In this document: piece by piece, positions 8,206 to 16,139 of the stretch
How the letters are laid out: each line of letters starts with the position of its first letter
How positions within the stretch are numbered: position 1 is the first letter of the stretch
Assembly (NCBI RefSeq): GCF_900141985.1
Contig: NZ_FQZK01000034.1
Coordinates: 1-46,331, forward strand
Direction: 5' to 3'
Length of the DNA: 46,331 nucleotides
From: Nocardiopsis flavescens
GTDB lineage: Bacteria; Actinomycetota; Actinomycetes; Streptosporangiales; Streptosporangiaceae
Notes under the pieces: generated by a model
What the model was told of the DNA's origin: nothing
Seen by the model: only the letters and a program-made list of their open reading frames with translations
Database searches by the model: none
Position numbers and translations under genes: made by a program

Positions 8206-10928
8206 ACGACAGGGATGACTACTCCGACAATCCCTATCGTGGACGTGCCGACCGCGACGGCGGTCACGACTACGACCCGCTCGACGGCCCCCCCGCGCGC
8301 GGTCGCCGCTCCCGGGCGGAGGGCTCCCCGTGGGCCGAGCCCGAGGAGCCCGGCTCCCGGCACACCGGCCCCTCGACCGGAGAGTTCCGCACCCCCCGCT
8401 ACGCCCCCCGGCCCGACCAGGAGTACGACCCGCTGACCCCGCGCCGCCCCGCCCGCGGCCAGGAGCCCCCCGCGGCGCCGCAGCGCCGCGGCGGTGCCGC
8501 CGACGCCCTGCGCGGCGGCCGCGCGGCCCGCTCCGGCGGCGGACGCGGCGGACGCCCGCGTGAGAACGGCCCCGGCGACGCCGGGCCGCCGCCCGCGGAC
8601 GACTCCACCCAGGACGCCCTGGCCGCCCTGGCCGGCCTGGGGTCCCCCGCCCCCTCTCCCGCGGGAGAGGAACCGCCCCGCCGTGCCCGCCGCGAGCGCC
8701 CCGAGCCCGAGCAGGCGCCGCCCGCCCCCGCCGACGAGGAGCCGCGGGCCGCCCGCCGGGGCCGCAGGAGCGCGGAGGAGGAAACCCCGCGCCGCGGGCG
8801 CGCCAACGCGGAGGAGGAGCCCCCGCGCCGCGGGCGCGGGCGCAAGCGCGGCCGCCGCGACGAGGAGCCCGGCTTCCTGGACGGCCTTCCCGAGGACACC
8901 GGCGCGTTCGACGCCGTCGCGTTCCCGGGGGTCAACAGCTCCGCCGACACCGGCGCCTTCGCCGCGCTGACCGACGAGGACCTGCGTTCGCGCGGCGCCC
9001 GGGGCGGGGACGCCCCCGACTCCGGGTCCTTCGACTCCACCCCGCGCCGGGGCCGCCGCCATCGCGGCGGCGCGGCCGAGGAGGCGCCCGAACCCGTGGA
9101 GGAGTCCCGCCGCTCCGGCCGCCGCCGCCGCGGCCCGGCCGAGGAGGCGCCGTCGGACACCGGCGCTTTCGAGGCCGACGCCCCGCCCCGCGGCCGGCGC
9201 GCCCGCCGGGACCGCGCCCCCGGTGCGGACCCCCGCGACACCGGCTCCTACGAGACCGGTTCCTATGACACGGGCTCCTACGACACCGCCGCGTTCGACA
9301 CCGGCCCCCGGGGTGCGGGTCCCCGCTCCTCCGGCGGCCACGACACGGGTTCCTACGACACGGGCTCCTACGACACCGGGGCCTTCCCGGACGGCGGGGA
9401 CACCGCCGACGGAGGCGCCCCCGACGCCGCGGAGGAGGAGCAGCCGCGCTCCCGGCGCTCGCGCCGCTCCCGCGCCGCGGACGAGCCGGCCCAGGCGCCC
9501 CGCTCCCGGCGCCGCCGCGGAGCCGCTCCCGACGAGGTCCCCGAGGAGGAGGCCGAACCCGCGGAGGCGGAGTTCAGCGCCGAGGACGAGGACGACGAAC
9601 CCGCCGGACGCCGGGGCAGGGGCCGCGGTCGCCGCGCGGGCACCCGGCGCGGGGGCCGCCAGCGCGGCCGACGCGAGGAGGAGTCCGCGCCGGCGGCCGA
9701 CGAGCCCGCCGCGGAGGAGTCCGGGGACGACGGCTACGACGACTACGAGGAACCGGCCCTGTCCGACATCGCCGAGGCCTACGGCGGCGGCCGGGACAGC
9801 CGCAGGAAGGCCAAGGAGCTGAAGCGGGCCCGGCTGGCCCAGCAGCAGCGCACGCCGGAGGGCCGCCGGGCCAAGCGGCGCGGCAAGGGCATGACGATCT
9901 TCCTCGTCCTGGTCCTCATCGCCGTCATCGGCGGCGGCGGGTTCTTCGTGATGCGCACCTATGTCTTCCCGCCGGACTTCGACGGCGAGGGCAGCGGCGA
10001 CGTCGTCTACGTCATCCAGGACAGCCAGAGCGGCGCCAGTGTCGGCCAGGGACTGGCCGACCTGGGCGTGGTGGCCAGCCCGCGGGCGTTCACCAACGCC
10101 CTGGAGGACCTGTCCGCCGAAGAGCTGGGCCAGGGCCTGGTCCCGGGCAGCTACTCCCTCGCCCTGGGCATGAGCGCCGACAACGCCGTCCGGGCGCTGC
10201 TGGACCCCGCCAACAGACTCGGCGGGCGGGTCACCATCAACGAGGGCCGGCGCAACGAACAGGTCCTGGAGCAGCTGTCCGAGGAGACCGGCGTCCCCTA
10301 CGAGGAGCTGGAAGAGGCGCACTCGCGCCCCGACGAGCTGGGCCTGCCCGACTACGCCGAGGGCGAGGCCGCCGGGTACCTGTTCCCCTCGACCTACATG
10401 TTCGACCCCGACACCGACGCCGAGACCATGCTCAAGACCATGGTCCAGCAGTTCCACGCGACCGCAGAGGAGCTGGAGCTGGAGTCGCGGGCCGAGGCGC
10501 TGGGCCTGACCCCCGACGAGGTCATGGCCATCGCCTCCATCGTCCAGGCCGAGAGCGGCAACACGGATGACATGCCCAAGGTCTCCCGGGTCGTCTACAA
10601 CCGCCTCGACATCGACATGAACCTCCGTATGGACAGCACCTGCTTCTACGCCATCGGCGAGTACGGCATCGCGCTGAACAACGAGCAGCTGGCCAGGTGC
10701 CAGGCGGACACCAGCGGGTTCGACACCTACCACAAGTCGGGCCTGCCCCCGGGGCCGTTCGTCGCCCCCGGCGAGGACGCCATCGAGGCCGCGCTGTCGC
10801 CAGCGGAGGGCGACTGGCTGTTCTTCGTGGCCACCGACCCGGAGAACGGCGTCACGGAGTTCACCGCGAGCGAGACCGAGTTCGAGCAGCTCAAGCAGGA
10901 GTTCATGGACAACTGGAGCGGCGGCTGA
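8202..10928 (+). CDS. mltG: MltG endolytic murein transglycosylase with giant cytoplasmic tail
   Basis: 908 residues. MltG cleaves nascent glycan strands and so sets peptidoglycan chain length. The enzyme part is C-terminal: a membrane helix at about 563-588 (MTIFLVLVLIAVIGGGGFFV), a LysM-like region, then the YceG domain with the catalytic Glu in SIVQAESGN (about residue 785) and VVYNRLDIDMNLRMDST. The first 560 residues are intrinsically disordered and cytoplasmic, with alternating basic RRGRR and acidic EEE blocks and DTG-S/A-Y/F repeats. E. coli MltG has only a short N-terminus; actinobacterial ones are longer, and this one is extreme. The ATG at 8202 has GGGAGAA just upstream, and the stop overlaps aroE (TGATG). 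Confidence 0.93.
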   Translation: MNDRDDYSDNPYRGRADRDGGHDYDPLDGPPARGRRSRAEGSPWAEPEEPGSRHTGPSTGEFRTPRYAPRPDQEYDPLTPRRPARGQEPPAAPQRRGGAADALRGGRAARSGGGRGGRPRENGPGDAGPPPADDSTQDALAALAGLGSPAPSPAGEEPPRRARRERPEPEQAPPAPADEEPRAARRGRRSAEEETPRRGRANAEEEPPRRGRGRKRGRRDEEPGFLDGLPEDTGAFDAVAFPGVNSSADTGAFAALTDEDLRSRGARGGDAPDSGSFDSTPRRGRRHRGGAAEEAPEPVEESRRSGRRRRGPAEEAPSDTGAFEADAPPRGRRARRDRAPGADPRDTGSYETGSYDTGSYDTAAFDTGPRGAGPRSSGGHDTGSYDTGSYDTGAFPDGGDTADGGAPDAAEEEQPRSRRSRRSRAADEPAQAPRSRRRRGAAPDEVPEEEAEPAEAEFSAEDEDDEPAGRRGRGRGRRAGTRRGGRQRGRREEESAPAADEPAAEESGDDGYDDYEEPALSDIAEAYGGGRDSRRKAKELKRARLAQQQRTPEGRRAKRRGKGMTIFLVLVLIAVIGGGGFFVMRTYVFPPDFDGEGSGDVVYVIQDSQSGASVGQGLADLGVVASPRAFTNALEDLSAEELGQGLVPGSYSLALGMSADNAVRALLDPANRLGGRVTINEGRRNEQVLEQLSEETGVPYEELEEAHSRPDELGLPDYAEGEAAGYLFPSTYMFDPDTDAETMLKTMVQQFHATAEELELESRAEALGLTPDEVMAIASIVQAESGNTDDMPKVSRVVYNRLDIDMNLRMDSTCFYAIGEYGIALNNEQLARCQADTSGFDTYHKSGLPPGPFVAPGEDAIEAALSPAEGDWLFFVATDPENGVTEFTASETEFEQLKQEFMDNWSGG
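8895..9384 (+). repeat. DTG-S/A-Y/F coding repeats in mltG
   Basis: About a dozen short peptide repeats of the form D/E-T/S-G-(S/A)-(Y/F). They are spaced singly at first (DTGAF at 8895), then tandem at 9237-9303 and again at 9341-9384 as 15-bp units encoding DTGSY. They lie in the disordered cytoplasmic tail of MltG (about residues 232-394). Confidence 0.85.
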
Positions 10929-11752
10929 TGCGGGCGGCCGTCCTGGGCTCGCCGGTCGCCCACTCGCTCTCCCCGGTCCTGCACACCGCCGCCTACGCGG
11001 CGATGGGACTGGACGACTGGTCCTACGGGCTGCACGAGTGCGGCGAGGAGGGGCTGGAGCCCTTCCTCGCCGGGCTCGGCCCGGACTGGGCCGGGCTGTC
11101 CCTGACCATGCCGCTCAAGCGCCGGGCCCTGGACCTCGCCGACCGGGCGCAGGACCTGGCCGTGCGCGTCGGCGGCGCCAACACCCTGGTGCGCGGGGGG
11201 AGCGGCTGGACCGCCCACAACACCGACGTGGAGGGCATCGTCGCCGCCCTGGCGGAGGCGGGTGTGGACGCCCCGCGCAGCGCCGTTGTACTGGGAGCGG
11301 GTGCCACCGCGGCCTCGGCCCTGGCCGCCCTGCGCGTGCTGGGGCTCACCGCCCCCGTCACCGTGCTGGCCCGGGACGCCTCGCGCGCCGGCGAGGTGGT
11401 GGCCGCCGCGGAGCGCCTGGGGCACCCGGTGGAGGTGGCCCCGCTGTCCGGGATCGAGCACCACCTCGACGTCGACCTGGTCGTCTCCTCCCTTCCCGCG
11501 GGCGCGGCCGACGGCCTGGCCGGCCCGCTGGCCCGGAGCGGCGCCGCCCTGTTCGACGTGGTCTACGCCCCCTGGCCCACCGCCGCCGCCCGCCGGGTCG
11601 CCGGGTCCGGCGGCCGGGTCGTGGGGGGGTTCCCCATGCTGCTGCACCAGGCCGCCGCCCAGGTCCGCCTGATGACGGGGGACGAGCGGGTGCCGGTGGA
11701 GGCGATGCGCGCCGCGGGCGAGGCGGAACTGGCCCGCCGCGCGGCCCCCTGA
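10928..11752 (+). CDS. aroE: Shikimate dehydrogenase
   Basis: 274-residue NADP(H)-dependent enzyme that reduces 3-dehydroshikimate to shikimate in aromatic amino-acid synthesis. The substrate site shows SLSP near the N-terminus, the catalytic Lys in LTMPLK, and NTDVEG with the partner Asp. The Rossmann loop is VVLGAGATAAS, and the C-terminal GGFPMLLHQAAAQ motif closes the active site. The ATG at 10928 overlaps the mltG stop, so translation is coupled. The gene is followed by the infC promoter with no clear terminator. Length and motifs are normal. Confidence 0.95.
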   Translation: MRAAVLGSPVAHSLSPVLHTAAYAAMGLDDWSYGLHECGEEGLEPFLAGLGPDWAGLSLTMPLKRRALDLADRAQDLAVRVGGANTLVRGGSGWTAHNTDVEGIVAALAEAGVDAPRSAVVLGAGATAASALAALRVLGLTAPVTVLARDASRAGEVVAAAERLGHPVEVAPLSGIEHHLDVDLVVSSLPAGAADGLAGPLARSGAALFDVVYAPWPTAAARRVAGSGGRVVGGFPMLLHQAAAQVRLMTGDERVPVEAMRAAGEAELARRAAP

Positions 11753-11781
11753 GCGGCGCGGGCGGCGCCGGTCCGTTCGAC

Positions 11782-11790
11782 TGGTAGTAT
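11782..11790 (+). promoter_or_regulatory. Extended -10 promoter of the infC operon
   Basis: TGG-TAGTAT is an extended -10 element (TGn plus TANNNT) 30 bp after the aroE stop and about 340 bp upstream of infC. I see no good -35. The distance gives a long leader containing the attenuator hairpin. Confidence 0.45.
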
Positions 11791-11973
11791 GAGATATCGA
11801 CTTGGTCCGGTGTGCCTGCCACACTGGAACCGCAAGCGGAGATGATCCTCCCACCCGCCGGGTGCAGCCCGGGCGGGTCCACCGAGTCGGCCCGCTCCGG
11901 TGCGTTCGCGACGGGATGCCGTGCACACGGCCCCGCCCGGCACCCCGGACAGCCGTGCCGTCCGACGGATCGA

Positions 11974-12008
11974 CCCCGCTTGCACACGCTGGCGGGGTTT
12001 TCGCTTTT
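11974..12008 (+). terminator. Intrinsic terminator/attenuator in infC leader
   Basis: CCCCGC (11974-11979) pairs with GCGGGG (11992-11997) and is followed immediately by TTTTCGCTTTT. This is the only hairpin in the window with a true T-rich tail. It sits inside the leader, about 120 bp before infC, so it most likely controls read-through rather than ending aroE transcription. Confidence 0.65.
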
Positions 12009-12126
12009 CCAGGAGAACCCCGACGCGATCGGTCCATCCGCTGGAGACGGGCGGGCCGATCCAGCAGGCCGCTCCAATCAGGGGCGGCCGGTCCCAGGTA
12101 ATCCGAGAAAGCTAGGGAGGGGTCTC

Positions 12127-12720
12127 ATCAGCGCCGAGCCCCGCATCAATGACCGCATCCGGGTGCCAGAGGTCCGCCTGGTCGGACCCAACGGCGAGCA
12201 GGTCGGAATCGTCTCCGTGCAGGACGCCCTGCGCCTCGCCCAGGAGTCGGACCTCGACCTCGTCGAGGTCGCGCCGACCGCGCGCCCGCCGGTCGCCAAG
12301 CTGATGGACTACGGCAAGTTCAAGTACGAGTCAGCGGTCAAGGCCCGCGAAGCCCGTAAGAACCAGTCGAACACGATCATCAAGGAGATCAAGCTCCGCC
12401 CGAAGATCGACCCGCACGACTACGAGACCAAGAAGGGTCACGTGGTGCGGTTCCTCAAGAGCGGGGACAAGGTCAAGGTGACGATCATGTTCCGCGGTCG
12501 CGAGCAGTCCCGTCCGGAGCTGGGCCGCCGCCTGCTGGCGCGGCTCGCCGAGGACGTCCAGGACCTTGGCACCGTGGAGTCGCAGCCCAAGCAGGACGGT
12601 CGCAACATGGTCATGGTGATCGGCCCGCACAAGCGGCGGTCCGAGCACAAGGCCGAGGCCCGTGCGGCCGCGGCGGGGGACAAGGCCCGCCGTCCGCAGG
12701 AGTCCGCCGAACAGGCTTAG
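12127..12720 (+). CDS. infC: Translation initiation factor IF-3, probable ATC start
   Basis: Binds the 30S subunit, prevents premature 50S joining and rejects non-AUG start codons. About 198 codons. The N-domain begins with ISAEPRINDRIRVPEVRLVG, and the linker and C-domain show LMDYGKFKYE and IMFRGREQSRPELG. Homology starts exactly at the ATC codon at 12127, which has GGGAGGGG just upstream; no ATG, GTG or TTG lies in frame nearby. A rare AUC/AUU start is known for infC and underlies its autoregulation, since IF3 discriminates against it. The basic tail EHKAEARAAAAGDKARRPQ is normal for actinobacteria. The gene is certain; the start is well supported. Confidence 0.93.
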   Translation: MSAEPRINDRIRVPEVRLVGPNGEQVGIVSVQDALRLAQESDLDLVEVAPTARPPVAKLMDYGKFKYESAVKAREARKNQSNTIIKEIKLRPKIDPHDYETKKGHVVRFLKSGDKVKVTIMFRGREQSRPELGRRLLARLAEDVQDLGTVESQPKQDGRNMVMVIGPHKRRSEHKAEARAAAAGDKARRPQESAEQA

Positions 12721-12736
12721 CGGCTTCGGGGAAGTC

Positions 12737-12775
12737 CCCCACCGCCCGGCCGCCGGAAGGGACCGGGTGGTGGGG
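12737..12775 (+). other. Hairpin between infC and rpmI
   Basis: CCCCACCGCCCGG (12737-12749) pairs with CCGGGTGGTGGGG (12763-12775) with a single mismatch, in the 187-bp infC-rpmI spacer. There is no T tract. It could be a processing site, a partial terminator that sets the IF3 to L35/L20 ratio, or a ribosomal-protein binding site; the sequence alone does not decide. Confidence 0.45.
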
Positions 12776-12907
12776 TGGGCTGTGCTCGAACGCCCCGGAA
12801 GCGTTGCGTTCCGGCGCTCAGGGATCCCGCCGTAGCGGCGGAAGAACCGTGTCGTCCGCGCCCCGTGCGCGGCCCGACACGCCGACGGAGTAGGAGACGA
12901 CGGCGAC

Positions 12908-13102
12908 ATGCCGAAGAACAAGACCCACAGTGGGGCCAAGGACCGCTTCAAGGTCACCGGCTCTGGCAAGATCATGCGCCGCCGTGCCAACAAGAACCAC
13001 ATCCTCGAGCACAAGACCTCCAAGCGCAAGCGCAAGCTGAGCAACGAGGCCGTGCTCGCCCCCGCGGACGCGAAGTTCATCAAGAAGCTTCTCGGCAAGT
13101 AG
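12908..13102 (+). CDS. rpmI: Ribosomal protein L35 (bL35)
   Basis: 64-residue, very basic large-subunit protein. The family signature is complete: MPKNKTHSGAKDRFKVTGSG at the N-terminus, then RRRANKNHILEHKT and the C-terminal FIKKLLGK. It is the second gene of the infC-rpmI-rplT operon. AGGAG lies about 12 bases before the ATG. Confidence 0.98.
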   Translation: MPKNKTHSGAKDRFKVTGSGKIMRRRANKNHILEHKTSKRKRKLSNEAVLAPADAKFIKKLLGK

Positions 13103-13262
13103 TCCGCGAACCTTCCCCTCCCGCCGGAAGAGCCCCCGCGCCCCCCGGGCGCGGTGACGGCCGCCGGGCGGGATCATTCAGAAGCGAATCCGGTCGCCGG
13201 GCTCCTGGGAGCCGGGCCGGTCGGCGCGCCCCGCGCGCCGGAACACACAAGAGGGAGTCACT

Positions 13263-13634
13263 GTGGCACGCGTGAAGCGGGCTCTCAACGCCAAGAAGAA
13301 GCGCAAGGTCGTCCTCGACCGGGCGAGCGGCTACCGCGGTCAGCGTTCGCGCCTGTACCGCAAGGCCAAGGAGCAGATGCTCCACTCGATGACCTACGCC
13401 TACCGCGACCGCAAGGACCGCAAGGGCCAGTTCCGTCGTCTGTGGATCCAGCGGATCAACGCCGCCTCCCGCGCCAACGGCCTCACCTACAACCGCTTCA
13501 TGCAGGGCCTGAAGCTGGCCGGCATCGAGGTCGACCGCCGTATGCTGGCCGAGCTGGCCGTCAACGACGAGGCCGCCTTCGCGGGCCTGGTGGAGACCGC
13601 CAAGAAGGCCCTTCCGGCCGAGGCCGCGGCCTGA
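13263..13634 (+). CDS. rplT: Ribosomal protein L20 (bL20)
   Basis: 123-residue 23S rRNA-binding assembly protein. Family motifs are RVKRALNAKKKRKVVLDRAS near the N-terminus, RDRKGQFRRLWIQRINAASR in the middle (here preceded by KDRK), and YNRFMQGLKLAGIEVDRRML. The GTG start at 13263 follows GAGGGAG by five bases. In other bacteria L20 represses its own operon by binding the leader; the hairpins upstream of infC and in the spacers are candidates for such control here. Confidence 0.98.
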   Translation: MARVKRALNAKKKRKVVLDRASGYRGQRSRLYRKAKEQMLHSMTYAYRDRKDRKGQFRRLWIQRINAASRANGLTYNRFMQGLKLAGIEVDRRMLAELAVNDEAAFAGLVETAKKALPAEAAA

Positions 13635-13666
13635 CCGGTTCCATACCGAGTCCGACGGGTAGAGCG

Positions 13667-14512
13667 ATGGCGAGCCACGAGTTCACGAGTGTCCGGTCAC
13701 CCAGGATCAAGGGGGTTCGGCGGCTCGCCAAGCGCACCTTCCGCCAGCGCGAGCGGCGCTTCCTCGCCGAGGGGCCGCAGGCCGTGCGCGAAGCACTGGC
13801 CGCGGCCGACGGTTCCGGGCGGTCCCCCTACGGCGGGACCGCCCCGGGAGTGGTGGAGGTCTACGCCACGACCGAGGCGATGCAGCGCCACCTCGACCTG
13901 GTGGACGCCGCCCACACGGTGGGCGTCCCGGTCCACCGCGTCAGCCTCGACGTCATGACCGAGCTGGCCCAGACCGTCACCCCGCAGGGCGTCATCGCGG
14001 TCTGCGAGTTCGTCGACGTCCCCCTGGACCGCCTCGGGGACGTCCGCATGGCCGCGGTGCTGTCCCACGTGCGCGACCCGGGCAACGCCGGAACGGTGCT
14101 GCGCACCGCCGACGCGGCCGGGGCCGACGCGGTCATCTTCACCGACGCCTCGGTGGACCCCTACAACGGCAAGTGCGTGCGGGCCTCCGCCGGAAGCCTG
14201 TTCCACCTGCCGATCGTCGTGGGTGTCCCGGTGGCGGGGGCGATCGACTTCCTCCGCGGGCGCGGTGCCCGCGTCTGGGCCGCCGACGGCGGCGGGACGC
14301 GCGACCTGCACGGCGTCGCCGACGGCGGCGACCTCGACGGCCCGGTCGGCTGGGTCTTCGGCAACGAGGCCTGGGGCCTGCCCGAGGAGACCGTCCGCCT
14401 GACGGACGGCGCCGTCAGCGTCCCCATCTACGGCGGGGCCGAAAGCCTGAATCTGGCCACGGCCGCGGCCGTGTGCCTCTACACCACGGCACGCCAGCAG
14501 CGGCGTTCCTGA
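13667..14512 (+). CDS. TrmH/SpoU-family RNA 2'-O-methyltransferase
   Basis: 281 residues. An N-terminal substrate-binding domain begins SPRIKGVRRLAKRTFRQRER, and the C-terminal SPOUT domain has the three trefoil-knot motifs: NAGTVLRTADAAGA, GWVFGNEAWGLPEE and PIYGGAESLNLATAAAV. Members methylate ribose in rRNA or tRNA with S-adenosylmethionine. Position directly after rplT, 32 bp away, is typical in actinobacteria and suggests an rRNA target, which is inferred. The ATG at 13667 is preceded by a weak GTAGAG element. The gene probably co-transcribes with rplT, as no terminator separates them. Confidence 0.9.
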   Translation: MASHEFTSVRSPRIKGVRRLAKRTFRQRERRFLAEGPQAVREALAAADGSGRSPYGGTAPGVVEVYATTEAMQRHLDLVDAAHTVGVPVHRVSLDVMTELAQTVTPQGVIAVCEFVDVPLDRLGDVRMAAVLSHVRDPGNAGTVLRTADAAGADAVIFTDASVDPYNGKCVRASAGSLFHLPIVVGVPVAGAIDFLRGRGARVWAADGGGTRDLHGVADGGDLDGPVGWVFGNEAWGLPEETVRLTDGAVSVPIYGGAESLNLATAAAVCLYTTARQQRRS

Positions 14513-14792
14513 GCGGCCCGCGCGGGGGACTCCGACACGGAACAGTCGTCCGCATTGGCAAATGCACGTGCACGGGGCCCCGGTGCCGATAGGGTCTGAG
14601 CGGGATCACGGTGGCGCCCCCCGATGCGCCCTCCGGCCCCCGCGCGGGCGGAGATCCCTGTTCAAAAGGCGTACCGGGCGGACGTGCCGGGTAGATCTGC
14701 GGTGGTGGTCGCGGATGCCGGCGCCATCGGTCGGCGGCCCGCGGGCGCAGAGGCCCTGCGTCCGCGGACCTACAAGGGGAGCGGGGAGAGTC

Positions 14793-15959
14793 GTGGGCAG
14801 CGGCCGGCAGGTGGATCACCCGGTGGAGGGCGGGGAGGACGCGCATCCCTCCGACTCCCCGCCGGACGACGGCACCGGAGGCGACCGGACCCCCGCACCG
14901 CTGTGGGACGTGGACGACACCGTCCCCGGGCACAGCCCCCTGAACGCCGACGACCTGCCCGACGGGGTCGTCGTCGCCGACGCCCGCGGCCGCGTCGTCC
15001 TCTACAACGCCCAGGCCGCCCAGCTCACCGGCACCGCCTCCACTGCGGCCCTGGGCCGCGACTTCCGCGCCGCCCTCCCCCTGGTCGGCGCCGACGGCAA
15101 CGACTGGTGGGAGGCCAGCGACCCCTACGGCGGCGACCGCGGCCGCACCCGCCAGACCGAGCGCGCCCTCTACCTGCCCGACGACCGCGAGATCCTCGTC
15201 GCCGCCCGCTACGTGCGCGCCCGTCCCGGGGGCGACCTCATCCGCCTGGTCGTCACCCTGCGCGACGCCTCCACGCGGGCCGAGCGCAGCCGCGCCGACC
15301 TCGTCTCGGAGGTCGCCCACGAACTGCGCTCCCCCCTCACCAGCGTCAAGGGGTTCACCTCCACCCTGCTCACCAAGTGGGAACGGCTGACCGACAAGCA
15401 GAAGCTGTTCATGCTGGAGACCGTCAACGCCGACGCCGACCGCGTCACCCGGCTCATCCACGACCTGCTCGACGTCTCCCGCATCGAGTCGGGGCGCATC
15501 GAGGTGCGCCGCCAGGTCGTGGACGTCACCGAGGCGGCCCGCCGGGTCGTGGCCGGACGCGTCGCGGCCGGGGAGTCCGAGGAGCGCTTCCGGGTCGAGA
15601 CCCGCCAGGGCCTCCCGCAGATGTGGCTGGACCCCGACAAGATCGGGCAGATCCTCTCCAACCTCGTCGAAAACGGGGTGCGGCACGGCGCTGGTACTGT
15701 CAGTGTCGTGATCGAGCCGTGTGAAGGAGGAGCAGCGGTGTCGGTGCGCGACGAAGGCCAGGGCATAGCGCCCGAGACCATTCCGCGCGTCTTCCGCCAG
15801 TTCTGGCGCAGCAAGCGCCGGAGCGGGACCGGCCTCGGGCTGTTCATCGTCAAGGGCCTCGTCGAGGCCCACGGCGGCACGATCACCGTCGGACGCGCCC
15901 CCAGCGGCGGCGCCGAGTTCCGATTTACCATGCCCGCCGGGACTCCCGAGTTCGTCTGA
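14793..15959 (+). CDS. Soluble PAS-domain histidine kinase (orphan)
   Basis: 388 residues with no membrane segment, so a cytoplasmic sensor. A disordered acidic N-terminus (to about 45) precedes a PAS domain (DDLPDGVVVADARGRVVLYN, about 50-160). The dimerisation/phosphoacceptor helix has its His in VAHELRSPLTSVKGF (about residue 176). The ATPase domain has NLVENGVRHG, DEGQGIAPE and GTGLGLFIVKGLVEAHGG. All kinase boxes are intact. GTG at 14793 is chosen because GGGGAG precedes it and upstream sequence lacks coding character. No response regulator is adjacent. A sensor kinase between the RNA methyltransferase gene and pheS is also found in Streptomyces. Confidence 0.88.
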   Translation: MGSGRQVDHPVEGGEDAHPSDSPPDDGTGGDRTPAPLWDVDDTVPGHSPLNADDLPDGVVVADARGRVVLYNAQAAQLTGTASTAALGRDFRAALPLVGADGNDWWEASDPYGGDRGRTRQTERALYLPDDREILVAARYVRARPGGDLIRLVVTLRDASTRAERSRADLVSEVAHELRSPLTSVKGFTSTLLTKWERLTDKQKLFMLETVNADADRVTRLIHDLLDVSRIESGRIEVRRQVVDVTEAARRVVAGRVAAGESEERFRVETRQGLPQMWLDPDKIGQILSNLVENGVRHGAGTVSVVIEPCEGGAAVSVRDEGQGIAPETIPRVFRQFWRSKRRSGTGLGLFIVKGLVEAHGGTITVGRAPSGGAEFRFTMPAGTPEFV

Positions 15960-16139
15960 GCCCTCAGACCCTCCACGTCCCCGGCGGGCTCCACGGCGTG
16001 CCCGGGAACGGTGAGTGGACCCTTTCCGTGCGCGCCCGGCATTCGCGAGCTTCCCTGTCGGCCTCGTCCGCCCCACGGCGGACCGTGACCACCGCGCGCC
16101 CCCTCCCTGCACGGGGACGCGACGGTGAGGTGACCAACC

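Larger units (their letters stand above)
11753..12126 (+). other. infC 5' leader region
   Basis: 374 bp without a credible gene. It contains the extended -10 element, a first hairpin (ACCCGCC / GGCGGGT at about 11852-11879), and the T-rich attenuator listed separately. A Shine-Dalgarno-like GGGAGGGG sits at 12115-12122. The layout resembles the IF3/L20-type autoregulated leaders of infC-rpmI-rplT operons in other bacteria, but I cannot assign it to a named family. Confidence 0.5.

Noticed and set aside
11900..12115. 71-codon open frame in the infC leader as a leader peptide
   Set aside because: No Shine-Dalgarno sequence and no run of regulatory codons, and it crosses the attenuator hairpin without a logical stop position.
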